From the NCBI RefSeq assembly GCF_000621505.1, contig NZ_KK211289.1:62001-126000 (forward strand): a stretch of 64,000 nucleotides of DNA, given 5' to 3'. The position numbers were made by a program, and so were the translations under genes. Shown piece by piece: positions 32,222 through 40,269 of the stretch. Numbering within the stretch: the first letter of the stretch is position 1; each line of letters starts with the position of its first letter. The notes under the pieces were generated by a model, which saw only the letters and a program-made list of their open reading frames with translations, searched no databases and was not told the DNA's origin. Source of the stretch: Ruminiclostridium cellobioparum DSM 1351 = ATCC 15832. Its GTDB lineage: Bacteria > Bacillota > Clostridia > Acetivibrionales > DSM-1351.

Positions 32222-34753
32222 CTAAACACCTCTCTGCAGGTGACCTTTTGTTATACCCCTGCTTCTGATTATTTCCATTGTTCTTTGGGCGGAAGGTGTG
32301 TTTCTTCCGCCTTCTATCATATCTCTGTGTAAATTAACAATATCATAAACTTCCTGACTTATTTCGTCAATAAAGCTCATCCTCAGATAAGCCGCCCCCG
32401 TTTTACATATATCGTCCAGCAGATCGGGCGCAAACAATATATCCGAGTTGAATATGGTGCTTCTGCAATCCAGGCAGTCGCACCTGACAAGGAATGCCGC
32501 ATTCTTTCTGTCCTTTAAGTGAAAAACTCCGTTTTTACACTCCGTTCCGCACCTGTGAGGCGCGGCATTTCCCACACTTCCTCCCACCGGACAGTACTCG
32601 CTGGTCATAACGGGTATTCTCCCGTAAACTCCAATTTCGGCTTCAAAATCCCCCGGGCAGGCAATGGATGCCAGCTGGGTCAAATTCAGCTCATAGGATA
32701 AGGCAGCCCCTTTATAGCCTGCTTCCTTAAAGAAACCCAGAGTTGAACTGTTTAGCACATTGAGAGTATAATCACCCATTAATTTCACATTCTCACCCAG
32801 CACATCCCTCAGCAGCTCCCCAACTCCTATATTTCCCGCCAGAAATCCATCGGTTTTTTCCCTGACGGTTCGGGCGTTTTTAATGAGAAGCTCTGTCTGC
32901 TTTCCCCTGATCACTGCCGGAATATATGCATACACTTCTTTTCCCTGGCTTCTGACTTTTGTTATCTGCTCACCGGTGTCCCGGTCCAAAATATCTTTCA
33001 AAGGAATATACAATCTGTCTGCATTGACCCGGTCCAGCTCCATATCCCTGTTTACATGATAGAACATGGCAGAAATTTTTGGCTTTTTCAGACTATATGA
33101 CAGGTCTGCAGTATTTCCCGGGAAATATGTCGGATTATTTTGCAGTCCGTGTTCCGGCTTTCCTGCCAATACGCGCTTACTTTCCAAAAGTTCGGCCGCT
33201 CTTCTCCTGATATTGTTTAATTCACTTATAGGTATCACAATATCGTTATCCATATCTATATTTAATTCAACCACATTAAAGGGTGTTGAACCCATTTTTT
33301 TTAGCTGTTCTGAAATCCTGTCCCCGGTGAGAGGCCTGTTAACAGCTTTTTCAGGAAGGCTGCCACCCCTCGAAGAAACAATATTGCCGTTGAAATCCTC
33401 CAGGATTAATTCCGGCAGTTCCCCGGCCTTCATTTTAAAGGCAGCTTTAATATCTGCTTTTCTGGAGGGCTTTGCAAAGGAAGCTGCTGCCTGCTCCAGC
33501 ATTTCCTTATCCGAAGTCTTGTAAACCCTGCTCCCCTTTTCTATATTTCCCCTGATAACCGAGACCCAGACCGTATGGCCGGAGTTGGCGCGCTTGACCT
33601 GTTTGCCCCCATCCAGGACTATCTTTGTGATAATACCGCCGGGACTTTCCTCGCAAGCTTTCCCCGACCATATCTCTATGCCGTCTCCATTTCCCAATGT
33701 ATTTTCCAGCCTGATCTTTACAGAGTTGGTGCTGCTGTCCCGGGCAAGCGCCGTGCCTAAATAGGTTCCCCAGTTTTTAGGCTTATGGTAGGCCATCATC
33801 TCAGGCCCGGTCTTGCCCAGCAGGTATCCCTTTGAAAAACCCCCCCTGTTAAAGCTTTGCAGGAGCTGATGCCTGTCCTGCTCCGAAACCCCGGGACCCG
33901 ATATTTGCTTTTGATTTGCTTCAACCGGCGTTTCACCCGGGAGCTTTCTCTGCTCCTGCTGGAGCAGATCCAGATATTTCCGGTAGGTGCCCACCACGGT
34001 GGCAACGTATTCGGGGCTTTTCATCCTGCCCTCTATTTTAAAGGAGGCCACACCTGCGTCAACCAGTTCTGCCAGATGGTCTATATAGCAGATATCCTTT
34101 GGGCTGAGCAAATAGCTGCTTTTAAGGTTTTTTCCATCCCTGGCCAGCGAATAATACATTCTGCAGGGTTGGGCACATTTCCCCCTGTTTCCGCTCCTGC
34201 CGCCGATCATGCTGCTCATCAGACACTGGCCGGAGTAACTGATACAGAGTGCGCCATGTACGAATACTTCAATTTCAAGCCCGGTATTGCGGCAAATTTC
34301 TCTGATCTCACCAATTCCAAGCTCCCTGGCAAGTACCACTCTTTCAAAGCCGGCTTTTTCGAGAGACCTTACGCCCTCCAGGTTATAAACAGTCATCTGG
34401 GTGCTTGCATGGATGGGAATACCGGGAACAGCTTTTTTTAGATTTGCCGCAAGTCCCATATCCTGTATTATAAAAGCATCCGCGCCCATTTCATATGCCC
34501 TGGCCGCATATTCCACAGCCTCCTGCATTTCACTGTCCAGCACCAGTGTATTTAGGGTGAGAAGTATGCGTACTCCCCTGACATGTGCATAATCTATTGC
34601 CTTTTGCAGTTCTTCATCCTCAAAGTTTCCTGCAAACTGTCTTGCATTCAACAGCTTTCCGCCCATATAAACCGCATCCGCGCCATTTTCAACCGCAGCA
34701 AGGAATGCAGCATAATTGCCTGCAGGTGCCAAAAGCTCAATTTTCTTTGTCAT
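32222..34753 (-). CDS. U32 family peptidase/RlhA-like protein
   Basis: An 843-residue protein with an N-terminal U32 domain (LLAPAGNYAAF, then GKCAQPCRMYY with the conserved Cys set) and a DUF3656 region in the middle. This architecture is that of RlhA, which hydroxylates 23S rRNA in E. coli, rather than a classical collagenase. The C-terminal ~250 residues contain further cysteines (CGTECKNGV, RCDCLDC), as in iron-sulfur-linked U32 proteins. Its start overlaps the stop of the upstream phosphatase-superfamily gene by 17 bases. The peptidase name is historical, and a role in RNA modification is more likely. Confidence 0.88.
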   Translation of the reverse strand: MTKKIELLAPAGNYAAFLAAVENGADAVYMGGKLLNARQFAGNFEDEELQKAIDYAHVRGVRILLTLNTLVLDSEMQEAVEYAARAYEMGADAFIIQDMGLAANLKKAVPGIPIHASTQMTVYNLEGVRSLEKAGFERVVLARELGIGEIREICRNTGLEIEVFVHGALCISYSGQCLMSSMIGGRSGNRGKCAQPCRMYYSLARDGKNLKSSYLLSPKDICYIDHLAELVDAGVASFKIEGRMKSPEYVATVVGTYRKYLDLLQQEQRKLPGETPVEANQKQISGPGVSEQDRHQLLQSFNRGGFSKGYLLGKTGPEMMAYHKPKNWGTYLGTALARDSSTNSVKIRLENTLGNGDGIEIWSGKACEESPGGIITKIVLDGGKQVKRANSGHTVWVSVIRGNIEKGSRVYKTSDKEMLEQAAASFAKPSRKADIKAAFKMKAGELPELILEDFNGNIVSSRGGSLPEKAVNRPLTGDRISEQLKKMGSTPFNVVELNIDMDNDIVIPISELNNIRRRAAELLESKRVLAGKPEHGLQNNPTYFPGNTADLSYSLKKPKISAMFYHVNRDMELDRVNADRLYIPLKDILDRDTGEQITKVRSQGKEVYAYIPAVIRGKQTELLIKNARTVREKTDGFLAGNIGVGELLRDVLGENVKLMGDYTLNVLNSSTLGFFKEAGYKGAALSYELNLTQLASIACPGDFEAEIGVYGRIPVMTSEYCPVGGSVGNAAPHRCGTECKNGVFHLKDRKNAAFLVRCDCLDCRSTIFNSDILFAPDLLDDICKTGAAYLRMSFIDEISQEVYDIVNLHRDMIEGGRNTPSAQRTMEIIRSRGITKGHLQRGV

Positions 34754-35636
34754 TGCCGTCTAATTCCCTCCTGAATAATTCCATGACAAAAGGCATTATG
34801 TCAACCAAAGAGTTTATTTCCTTCTCCACCTGCTCAGCCTTCTTTCCCTTTACAATTACCGGAACCCTGTTCATGGTATGTGTCCGGACCGATATATCCT
34901 CGAGATTTCCATGATCACTGGTGATTATAAGTACGTCCTCCTGCTCAAAGTCCAGCATATCAACCAATTTACCCAGAAATCTGTCCAGGTTGACTACCAC
35001 TTCGGTTGCCCTGTCCATTTCAAATTTATGACCCGCGTAATCAGTTATGAAATGTTCGTACAAGGTAAAGTCATATTGGCGGCTTAACCTGTAAAGGTTT
35101 TGGGCTGCCTCCTCCGGCGATATCACATCCACTTCATATCCAGACTCTTTTAATATATCACCGGTTATATCATGATATACTCCGTTATTCTCCATAAAAT
35201 CTTTTACATTGCGGAACTTGATATTTTCGGCCATTCCCATGACGGAAGTCACAGATGGCCTGTTCCGCCTGTCCTTGACCTCCAGCATGTTGGCAAGATA
35301 TTCATCCCGGTAGACATTTGCATTGGTAACCGTCAATCCCTTTTTCATCAGTTGTCCGAAGATATTAATATCCTGAATAAGCTTCTTCAGTGTGACGGTA
35401 GGCTGTCCGCTGAGGTGTCTGTTCAGTACTGCCGGCGCATTGATACCAGTGAAAATGGCAGTCTGTCCGGTAGCACTCTGAGGCAGTCCCGGCACTCCCA
35501 TGGATGCATCGGCTGTGAACCGGGCATTGTCGATCATATTTGACAAAACCTGTGTGTGCGCGGCATATATTGGGTTTGTATCCCGGTTTTTATTGCCGGT
35601 ACCTATTCCATCTATAAATATAAAAATTACTTTCAT
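34737..35636 (-). CDS. Alkaline phosphatase superfamily metalloenzyme
   Basis: A 299-residue protein of the metalloenzyme superfamily that includes phosphopentomutase and independent phosphoglycerate mutase. Metal/active-site elements are the N-terminal FIFIDGIG, LPQSATGQTAIFTG with the likely catalytic Ser or Thr, and TSDHGNLED near 250. The start is ATG at 35636, because AAGGG lies just upstream; a longer frame to 35777 crosses the zapA terminator. It is translationally coupled to the U32 gene. The substrate is unknown. Confidence 0.85.
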   Translation of the reverse strand: MKVIFIFIDGIGTGNKNRDTNPIYAAHTQVLSNMIDNARFTADASMGVPGLPQSATGQTAIFTGINAPAVLNRHLSGQPTVTLKKLIQDINIFGQLMKKGLTVTNANVYRDEYLANMLEVKDRRNRPSVTSVMGMAENIKFRNVKDFMENNGVYHDITGDILKESGYEVDVISPEEAAQNLYRLSRQYDFTLYEHFITDYAGHKFEMDRATEVVVNLDRFLGKLVDMLDFEQEDVLIITSDHGNLEDISVRTHTMNRVPVIVKGKKAEQVEKEINSLVDIMPFVMELFRRELDGNDKEN

Positions 35637-35730
35637 ATAAACCCTTCGTATTCGTATATGTTTTTTGTATTTCCCATCAATTCTAACTATATAATGCAGA
35701 TTTTTAAAAGTCAAACCTGTCCTGTGTAAC

Positions 35731-35760
35731 AAAAAGCCGGAGGGTATTTTTCCTCCGGCT
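35731..35760 (-). terminator. Terminator of zapA
   Basis: AGCCGGAGG (35735-35743) pairs with CCTCCGGCT (35752-35760). On the minus strand it is followed by TTTT and TGTT. It lies just after the zapA stop, so the phosphatase-superfamily gene needs its own promoter or readthrough. Confidence 0.9.
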
Positions 35761-35777
35761 GTGTCAGCTATGAACAA

Positions 35778-36215
35778 CTACATATCATATCCACTCAAAG
35801 TTTTTTGAATAAGAGTTCTGCTCCCCTTATCTATTGAATTTCTGACTTCGCCAAGCTCTGCTTCCCTTTTGGCAAGTTCCAATTGAAGGCTGGTATTTTT
35901 TGCAGCCAGGCTGCCGTTTTCTTCCTTCAATTGCATGATTTCATTCCTGAGTTTCTCAAGTTCTTCATTTACAGCTTCTTTTTCCTTCCTGACATTAACC
36001 TCCGCTTCACGGGATTTGAAAAAATCGTCGGCCACGTTTATTGCGGTGAGAACAGCTGCAAGCGAGGTACTGAGCCTATTGTTGCGCATCAATATTTCAT
36101 TCATTTTTTTGTCGATATACAGTCCGACCTTCTGAATATATTCGTCTGACTCCATACCTACCAGCGTATAATCTTTGCCGGCTATACGGATAACAACCTT
36201 ATTTTTTGAGGTCAA
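35778..36215 (-). CDS. zapA: Cell division protein ZapA
   Basis: Promotes bundling of FtsZ filaments at the division site. ZapA N-terminal domain VVIRIAGKDYTLVG with YIQKVGLYIDKKMNEI, followed by a long coiled coil (about residues 70-145). The start is taken as TTG at 36215, since AAGGAG lies nine bases before it; the longer frame to 36269 overlaps this site. About 145 residues, slightly long for ZapA because of the extended coiled coil seen in clostridia. Flanked by a terminator. Confidence 0.88.
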   Translation of the reverse strand: MTSKNKVVIRIAGKDYTLVGMESDEYIQKVGLYIDKKMNEILMRNNRLSTSLAAVLTAINVADDFFKSREAEVNVRKEKEAVNEELEKLRNEIMQLKEENGSLAAKNTSLQLELAKREAELGEVRNSIDKGSRTLIQKTLSGYDM

Positions 36216-36313
36216 GGTGATCAGCTCCTTCAATCTCGCTGTGGAACGGCTTATACAAGCCTTCCTCAATTTACCTCAATTATACTATATTATTCTATAT
36301 TTCGGCAAATAAT

Positions 36314-36724
36314 TTATTTCTGCTGCTCTTTTACGTAGGTGGCAAAGGCCTTGTCCATGCTTCCGATATGCTTGATCAGCCAGTCCACAAATAATTTGTT
36401 AACAGTAGAAACAAAAAGAACACCTGCACCTTTTTCATCAAATTCCTGTTTCAATTTTTCAAAATTCTTCAAAAAATTATCATGTACATTCCTATGGTTG
36501 AGCCTTTCAGGATAATTGAATTTTATGTGCAGCTGCTGTTCATCGGTAAAATGAACCTTGGTATATTCCTCTAAAAACTTCAGTGTATTCCCCACTTCTT
36601 CCTTGCCTTTTCCCTGACTGCATGCTGCAAAAAGTTTGTCAACCGCATCGAATAACTGTTTATGCTGATCGTCGATCTCCTTGATGCCAATCATATAGCT
36701 GTCTCTCCATTGTATTGCCGCCAT
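36314..36724 (-). CDS. Bacteriohemerythrin
   Basis: A 136-residue di-iron oxygen-binding protein. All canonical ligands are seen: His21, His58, Glu62, His77, His81, His119 and Asp124. It may buffer or sense oxygen, which would protect an anaerobe's oxygen-sensitive enzymes. It lies alone, 44 bases before the zapA gene on the minus strand. Confidence 0.95.
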   Translation of the reverse strand: MAAIQWRDSYMIGIKEIDDQHKQLFDAVDKLFAACSQGKGKEEVGNTLKFLEEYTKVHFTDEQQLHIKFNYPERLNHRNVHDNFLKNFEKLKQEFDEKGAGVLFVSTVNKLFVDWLIKHIGSMDKAFATYVKEQQK

Positions 36725-36805
36725 TTTTATCCCTCCGATACATTACAATATTAGGCCTATAATTCTATTATATACCATTTTGTAATGCTATGAAACGACA
36801 ATTAT

Positions 36806-38230
36806 CTACTTAATTTTAATTAACTTTCCTGTTCTCGGATCTATAAGAATGATCCAATACCCGAAGGCACCGTATTTTGGCCTATAGCCTTCCAGCTGGG
36901 CCCAGCTTCCCAGGTTTCCGAAGGGGTTCTCATCAATGCTGTATACTCCTGGAACACCGCATACAAAGCGCTCTCTTCCCGAATATTTATCATACCGGAT
37001 GCCGAAAACAATATATCTGTACTTATAATGTGCCAGCATAACCTTTGGATTAAATAAAAGATATGTTTTTACATTATTTCTGAAAAGTATATTATTGAGG
37101 TATCCGGGACTATTGATTTTCCACCATTTGAACCTCTTGCTCCTGGTGTTGAAGGGGTTGCATATCTCAAAGCTTTTGTCCAGTTCCTCTTTCAGAAGGT
37201 CAATATCAAGCTCTTTTCTCACCCTGTCCCCTTCTGCATTTATTGAGGAGATATCTCTGAAATTTTTTTCGGCGGCACTTATTATATCACTTTCCGCACT
37301 TATTGCATCATTCACCTTTTCGTGATTGTATATGCTGGTCAGGGTTGCTTCAAATTTGCTTGATATATCATCGCGGCTTTTATCGGCCACGTTCTCAGGC
37401 TCCGGTTTCGCAGCAGTACGAGAATGTTCAGCTTCATTTTCATTCTTAACCGAAACCTCTATCAGATCGGACAGCTGACCCACGGTTTCCTCTTCAAGCT
37501 CTTCCCTTTCAAGGCCCTCTCCAGTTATTATGTTCTGTCCTTTCTCTTCAAAACCCTCTTCGGCTACTATATTCCGCCCTTCCTCTTCAATGCCCTCTTC
37601 GGTTACTATATTCCGCCCTTCCTCTTCAAAACCCTCTTCAGTTATTATATTCCGACTTTCCTCTTCAAAGCTGCTTATTTCTTCCGGAATATTGCCCCTA
37701 TCTCCATCTGCCGGAATGTCAGGCAGCGCAGCATCTTCCTCTATGGTCCTCTGCATATCAATTCTTTCGTTCATCTTCTCAACCGCTGCCTCCACAATTA
37801 CCGGAGGTGCGGGTTTTCTCAGAGCGGCCTCGAACTCCTGCTTCCAAGGCACTTGACCGTTTCTATATGCAACCAGCGGGCAAACAACCGAATTGTTATC
37901 GGGAATTGCTGCTATTACTGCAAATACATTAATATCATCAAAGCAAAGATTACTTCCTCCTATATTGCTGTTTTCCAGACCAAACTTATAGTCCGCTCTG
38001 CCGTTGTTATTCCCGATATCACATATTTCAGCATATTGTAGCTCATTTTCCTTCCTGCTTATGCCATACAGCCGGTATGCCATTCCCGGTCTATCTGTCA
38101 GGTTCCCGAGTGATATTTGCAGCTTTGCAGTCAGATCATTTATCTCAACCTTTATATAGCCCGTTGGATTGCCCAGATTGCTATCCATGTTCTGAAATAT
38201 ATAAAACTGTCTCTGATAATTATTGCCCAT
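36806..38230 (-). CDS. Conserved clostridial protein with acidic tandem repeats
   Basis: A 474-residue protein of unknown function. The N-terminal ~150 residues form a small beta-rich domain (FYIFQNMDSN, GYIKVEIND, RLYGIS). The middle is a long acidic, low-complexity region (about 165-330) with four 13-residue repeats (EEEGRNIVTEEGI type, residues 189-240). The C-terminal ~130 residues form a second conserved domain (FKWWKINSPGYLNNILF, then YGYWIILIDP). The start is ATG at 38230 with AAAGGAG upstream. The two-domain plus disordered-linker layout suggests a surface-exposed or scaffold role, but no enzyme motif is seen. Confidence 0.7.
   Translation of the reverse strand: MGNNYQRQFYIFQNMDSNLGNPTGYIKVEINDLTAKLQISLGNLTDRPGMAYRLYGISRKENELQYAEICDIGNNNGRADYKFGLENSNIGGSNLCFDDINVFAVIAAIPDNNSVVCPLVAYRNGQVPWKQEFEAALRKPAPPVIVEAAVEKMNERIDMQRTIEEDAALPDIPADGDRGNIPEEISSFEEESRNIITEEGFEEEGRNIVTEEGIEEEGRNIVAEEGFEEKGQNIITGEGLEREELEEETVGQLSDLIEVSVKNENEAEHSRTAAKPEPENVADKSRDDISSKFEATLTSIYNHEKVNDAISAESDIISAAEKNFRDISSINAEGDRVRKELDIDLLKEELDKSFEICNPFNTRSKRFKWWKINSPGYLNNILFRNNVKTYLLFNPKVMLAHYKYRYIVFGIRYDKYSGRERFVCGVPGVYSIDENPFGNLGSWAQLEGYRPKYGAFGYWIILIDPRTGKLIKIK
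37511..37666 (-). repeat. Four 39-base in-frame repeats in the acidic protein
   Basis: Consecutive codon blocks encode EEESRNIITEEGF, EEEGRNIVTEEGI, EEEGRNIVAEEGF and EEKGQNIITGEGL. The last copy is most diverged. The high identity at DNA level implies recent expansion by slippage or recombination. Confidence 0.85.
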
Positions 38231-38301
38231 GACAAGGATTCTCCTTTGCTTTAATATTATAAGGCCGTGATATGCCTTAACATTAAAGTATATGAGGGGC
38301 A

Positions 38302-38337
38302 TAAAAAAATAAGACTATTTTTTTGAATAGTCTTATT
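38302..38337 (-). terminator. Terminator of the HAD hydrolase transcript
   Basis: AATAAGACTATT (38308-38319) pairs with AATAGTCTTATT (38326-38337). On the minus strand it is followed by seven T residues. The ~480-base palindromic element lies between the HAD gene and this terminator. Confidence 0.85.
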
Positions 38338-38339
38338 GC

Positions 38340-38822
38340 ATACAAATTAACCTGTTGTGCGGGTTATTTGATCAACTTTTTCAGTATAAAATCAATATTA
38401 ATATACCGGTACTTCCGTACTAACTGCGAAGTTGAGAGGCCGTTTTAACAGCATGACGGTTAATTTAACATGTTGTGCTAATTGAAATATGTTTTGCTTT
38501 ACAGATAGATTTAATTAGAATCAACTGGTAACGCGAGGACAACTTCATGAAATAGGATGCACGGTTAAAAACAATTGTGCTAAATTGTCGGCGAAGGTAA
38601 AGCGGTTTTGCCGGCAAAGCAGCAGGACGCTGCTTTGAGCTTCAAATCGAGACAGGATGTCAAGTTTGAGCGACGGCAAAACCGCTTTATAATGAGGCGA
38701 TACAATTTTCGTAATTGTTTTTGGTGCGTCCTATTTCATGAAGTTAGTACGGAAGTTACCAGTTATATAAAATTTACGCAGGTAAAGCAAATATAGAATA
38801 ACTAGCACATAAAGTTAATCTA
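38340..38822. repeat. Large palindromic intergenic element, mobile-element-like or structured RNA
   Basis: No protein-coding gene. Nested inverted arms are centred near 38643: AACTGGTAAC (38523-38532) with GTTACCAGTT (38755-38764); 20 bases at 38543-38562 with 38724-38743, one mismatch; AAAAACAATT (38567-38576) with AATTGTTTTT (38713-38722); AAATTGT with ACAATTT; and 16 perfect bases 38598-38613 with 38674-38689. The tip has a CAAAGCAGC/GCTGCTTTG hairpin (38615-38637) and a smaller GACA/TGTC hairpin. Weaker pairing extends outward to about 38459-38822. ACTTCCGTACTAAC at 38411-38424 recurs inverted at 38743-38756, and TTAACMTGTTGTGC occurs twice. A MITE-like element or a large structured RNA fits best. 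Confidence 0.65.
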
Positions 38823-38823
38823 A

Positions 38824-39426
38824 TTATAAAATATTACTATTCTTCAAAAATTGCGTCAGTTCCTCAGCCCCCTGGAACAGATGAGCGTTGAGTCCGGCAC
38901 TTTGAGCACCGTCGATATTGGCCTGCAGATCATCAATGAACAGGCATTCTCCGGCGTTTAAGCCGAATCTGGAGCAAATACATTCAAAGATTTTTCTGTC
39001 GGGTTTTACCAACTTTTCCTTGGCTGATATTATAAACCCATCGAAGTGTCTGAACATTTCAACTTTATCCATATAACTGAAAAACTTCATACTTGTATTG
39101 GAAAGCAAATATATATTATAGTTTTTACTTTTTAACTTTTCCACCAGCTCTGACATGCCTTCTATTGGAGTCAGATCGGAATGCCAGTTGTCCATGGCCT
39201 TCCTGACCAGCCCGGCATATTGAGGAATTCTCAGGCTGACACTCTCTACAGCACTTTCTTCGGTTATGCTCCCTGCATCCAGCTCCAGCCACTCACTGCT
39301 GCGGAAGAGCTCCCGGAGCAATGCCTCCGCAGCCTCCGCATCTTCTGTCAGGGTTGCGATATATTTATCCGGTGTGTATGCCAGCAGTACATTTCCCATA
39401 TCAAAAATAATATTTCTTATCATCAA
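38824..39426 (-). CDS. HAD family phosphatase, YihX-like
   Basis: A 200-residue HAD hydrolase. Motif I is FDMGNVL at residues 8-14, where the usual second Asp is Gly-Asn, as in the YihX and epoxide-hydrolase-like HAD subgroup. Motif II LLSNTS, motif III Lys in KEKLVKPDRKIF, and motif IV FIDDLQANIDGA follow. YihX dephosphorylates glucose-1-phosphate in E. coli, but specificity here is not proven. It probably is a one-gene unit whose 3' region carries the palindromic element. Confidence 0.88.
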   Translation of the reverse strand: MMIRNIIFDMGNVLLAYTPDKYIATLTEDAEAAEALLRELFRSSEWLELDAGSITEESAVESVSLRIPQYAGLVRKAMDNWHSDLTPIEGMSELVEKLKSKNYNIYLLSNTSMKFFSYMDKVEMFRHFDGFIISAKEKLVKPDRKIFECICSRFGLNAGECLFIDDLQANIDGAQSAGLNAHLFQGAEELTQFLKNSNIL

Positions 39427-39471
39427 TTAACCTCCATTAGCCCAATGTGCAAAATAAATTGCCCAAAATCA

Positions 39472-40269
39472 TCAAAGCCTGCTATTCAATTTATCACGAA
39501 ATTCCTTGGGTGTCACTCCCACCAGCTTTTTAAATATCAGGCTGAAATACCGCTGGTCCTTGTATCCTATTTTTCCTGCTATTTCGTATATTTTACCGTC
39601 AGGTTCACGCAGGTACTCACATGCCTTTTTTATCCTGTAATACGTCAGGTAATCGCCGAAGGTCTGACCTACCTTTTGCTTGAACAGCCTGCTCAAATAG
39701 CTCTCACTAATAAAAAGGTTATCGGCCACGGTTTTTACAGTGATATCCAGGCTGTAATTCAGACTTATATATTTGACAGCCCTTCCGACATAGTCCTCCT
39801 CCGACACCTGATCCACAATGTATTCCTTGAAGAGCATTACACGGCTCTCACCAATATTATCAAGCTTATCCCTGATTTTTTCAATCCTCTGTTTGTCCAG
39901 TACGGCCTGACAGGTATTTGTCAGGGCATTATCCAGATCATCATCGTCAATGGGCTTTACAAGAAAATCCCGCACTCCCAGCTTCAGAGCTTTTCTGGCA
40001 TACTCAAATTCACCGTAGCCTGTGATGATGATGAATTCAGGACTCACCCCGTTCTCCTTGAGACTTTCTATCATTTTAATACCATCCAGTCCCGGCATCC
40101 TTATATCCGTGATCACAATATCGGGTTTCACCCTGTCAATAAGCTGAACACCTTCAAAACCGTTGGATGCCTCACCTACCACTTCACAGCCGTACTTCTG
40201 CCAGTCTGTCGTCAGTATCAGACCTTTTTTCACCAGAATTTCATCTTCAACTACAACGATTCTTATCAT
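39472..40269 (-). CDS. YesN-type response regulator with AraC DNA-binding domain
   Basis: A 265-residue regulator: receiver domain (1-120) with phosphoacceptor Asp in DIVITDIRMPG and a conserved Lys in LVKPIDD, then a helical link and an AraC-type DNA-binding domain (about 165-265; VADNLFISESYLSRLFKQKVG; IYEIAGKIGYKDQRYFSLIFKK). It is the partner of the sensor kinase just upstream, whose stop it overlaps by 23 bases. It probably activates the ABC transporter operon that follows on the left side of the kinase locus, at 42.1-46.2 kb. Start is ATG at 40269 with GGTGAG upstream. Confidence 0.92.
   Translation of the reverse strand: MIRIVVVEDEILVKKGLILTTDWQKYGCEVVGEASNGFEGVQLIDRVKPDIVITDIRMPGLDGIKMIESLKENGVSPEFIIITGYGEFEYARKALKLGVRDFLVKPIDDDDLDNALTNTCQAVLDKQRIEKIRDKLDNIGESRVMLFKEYIVDQVSEEDYVGRAVKYISLNYSLDITVKTVADNLFISESYLSRLFKQKVGQTFGDYLTYYRIKKACEYLREPDGKIYEIAGKIGYKDQRYFSLIFKKLVGVTPKEFRDKLNSRL

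Noticed and set aside
37511-37666. CRISPR-like regular repeats
   Set aside because: The four 39-base units have no spacers and are in frame within a coding gene; they are coding tandem repeats.
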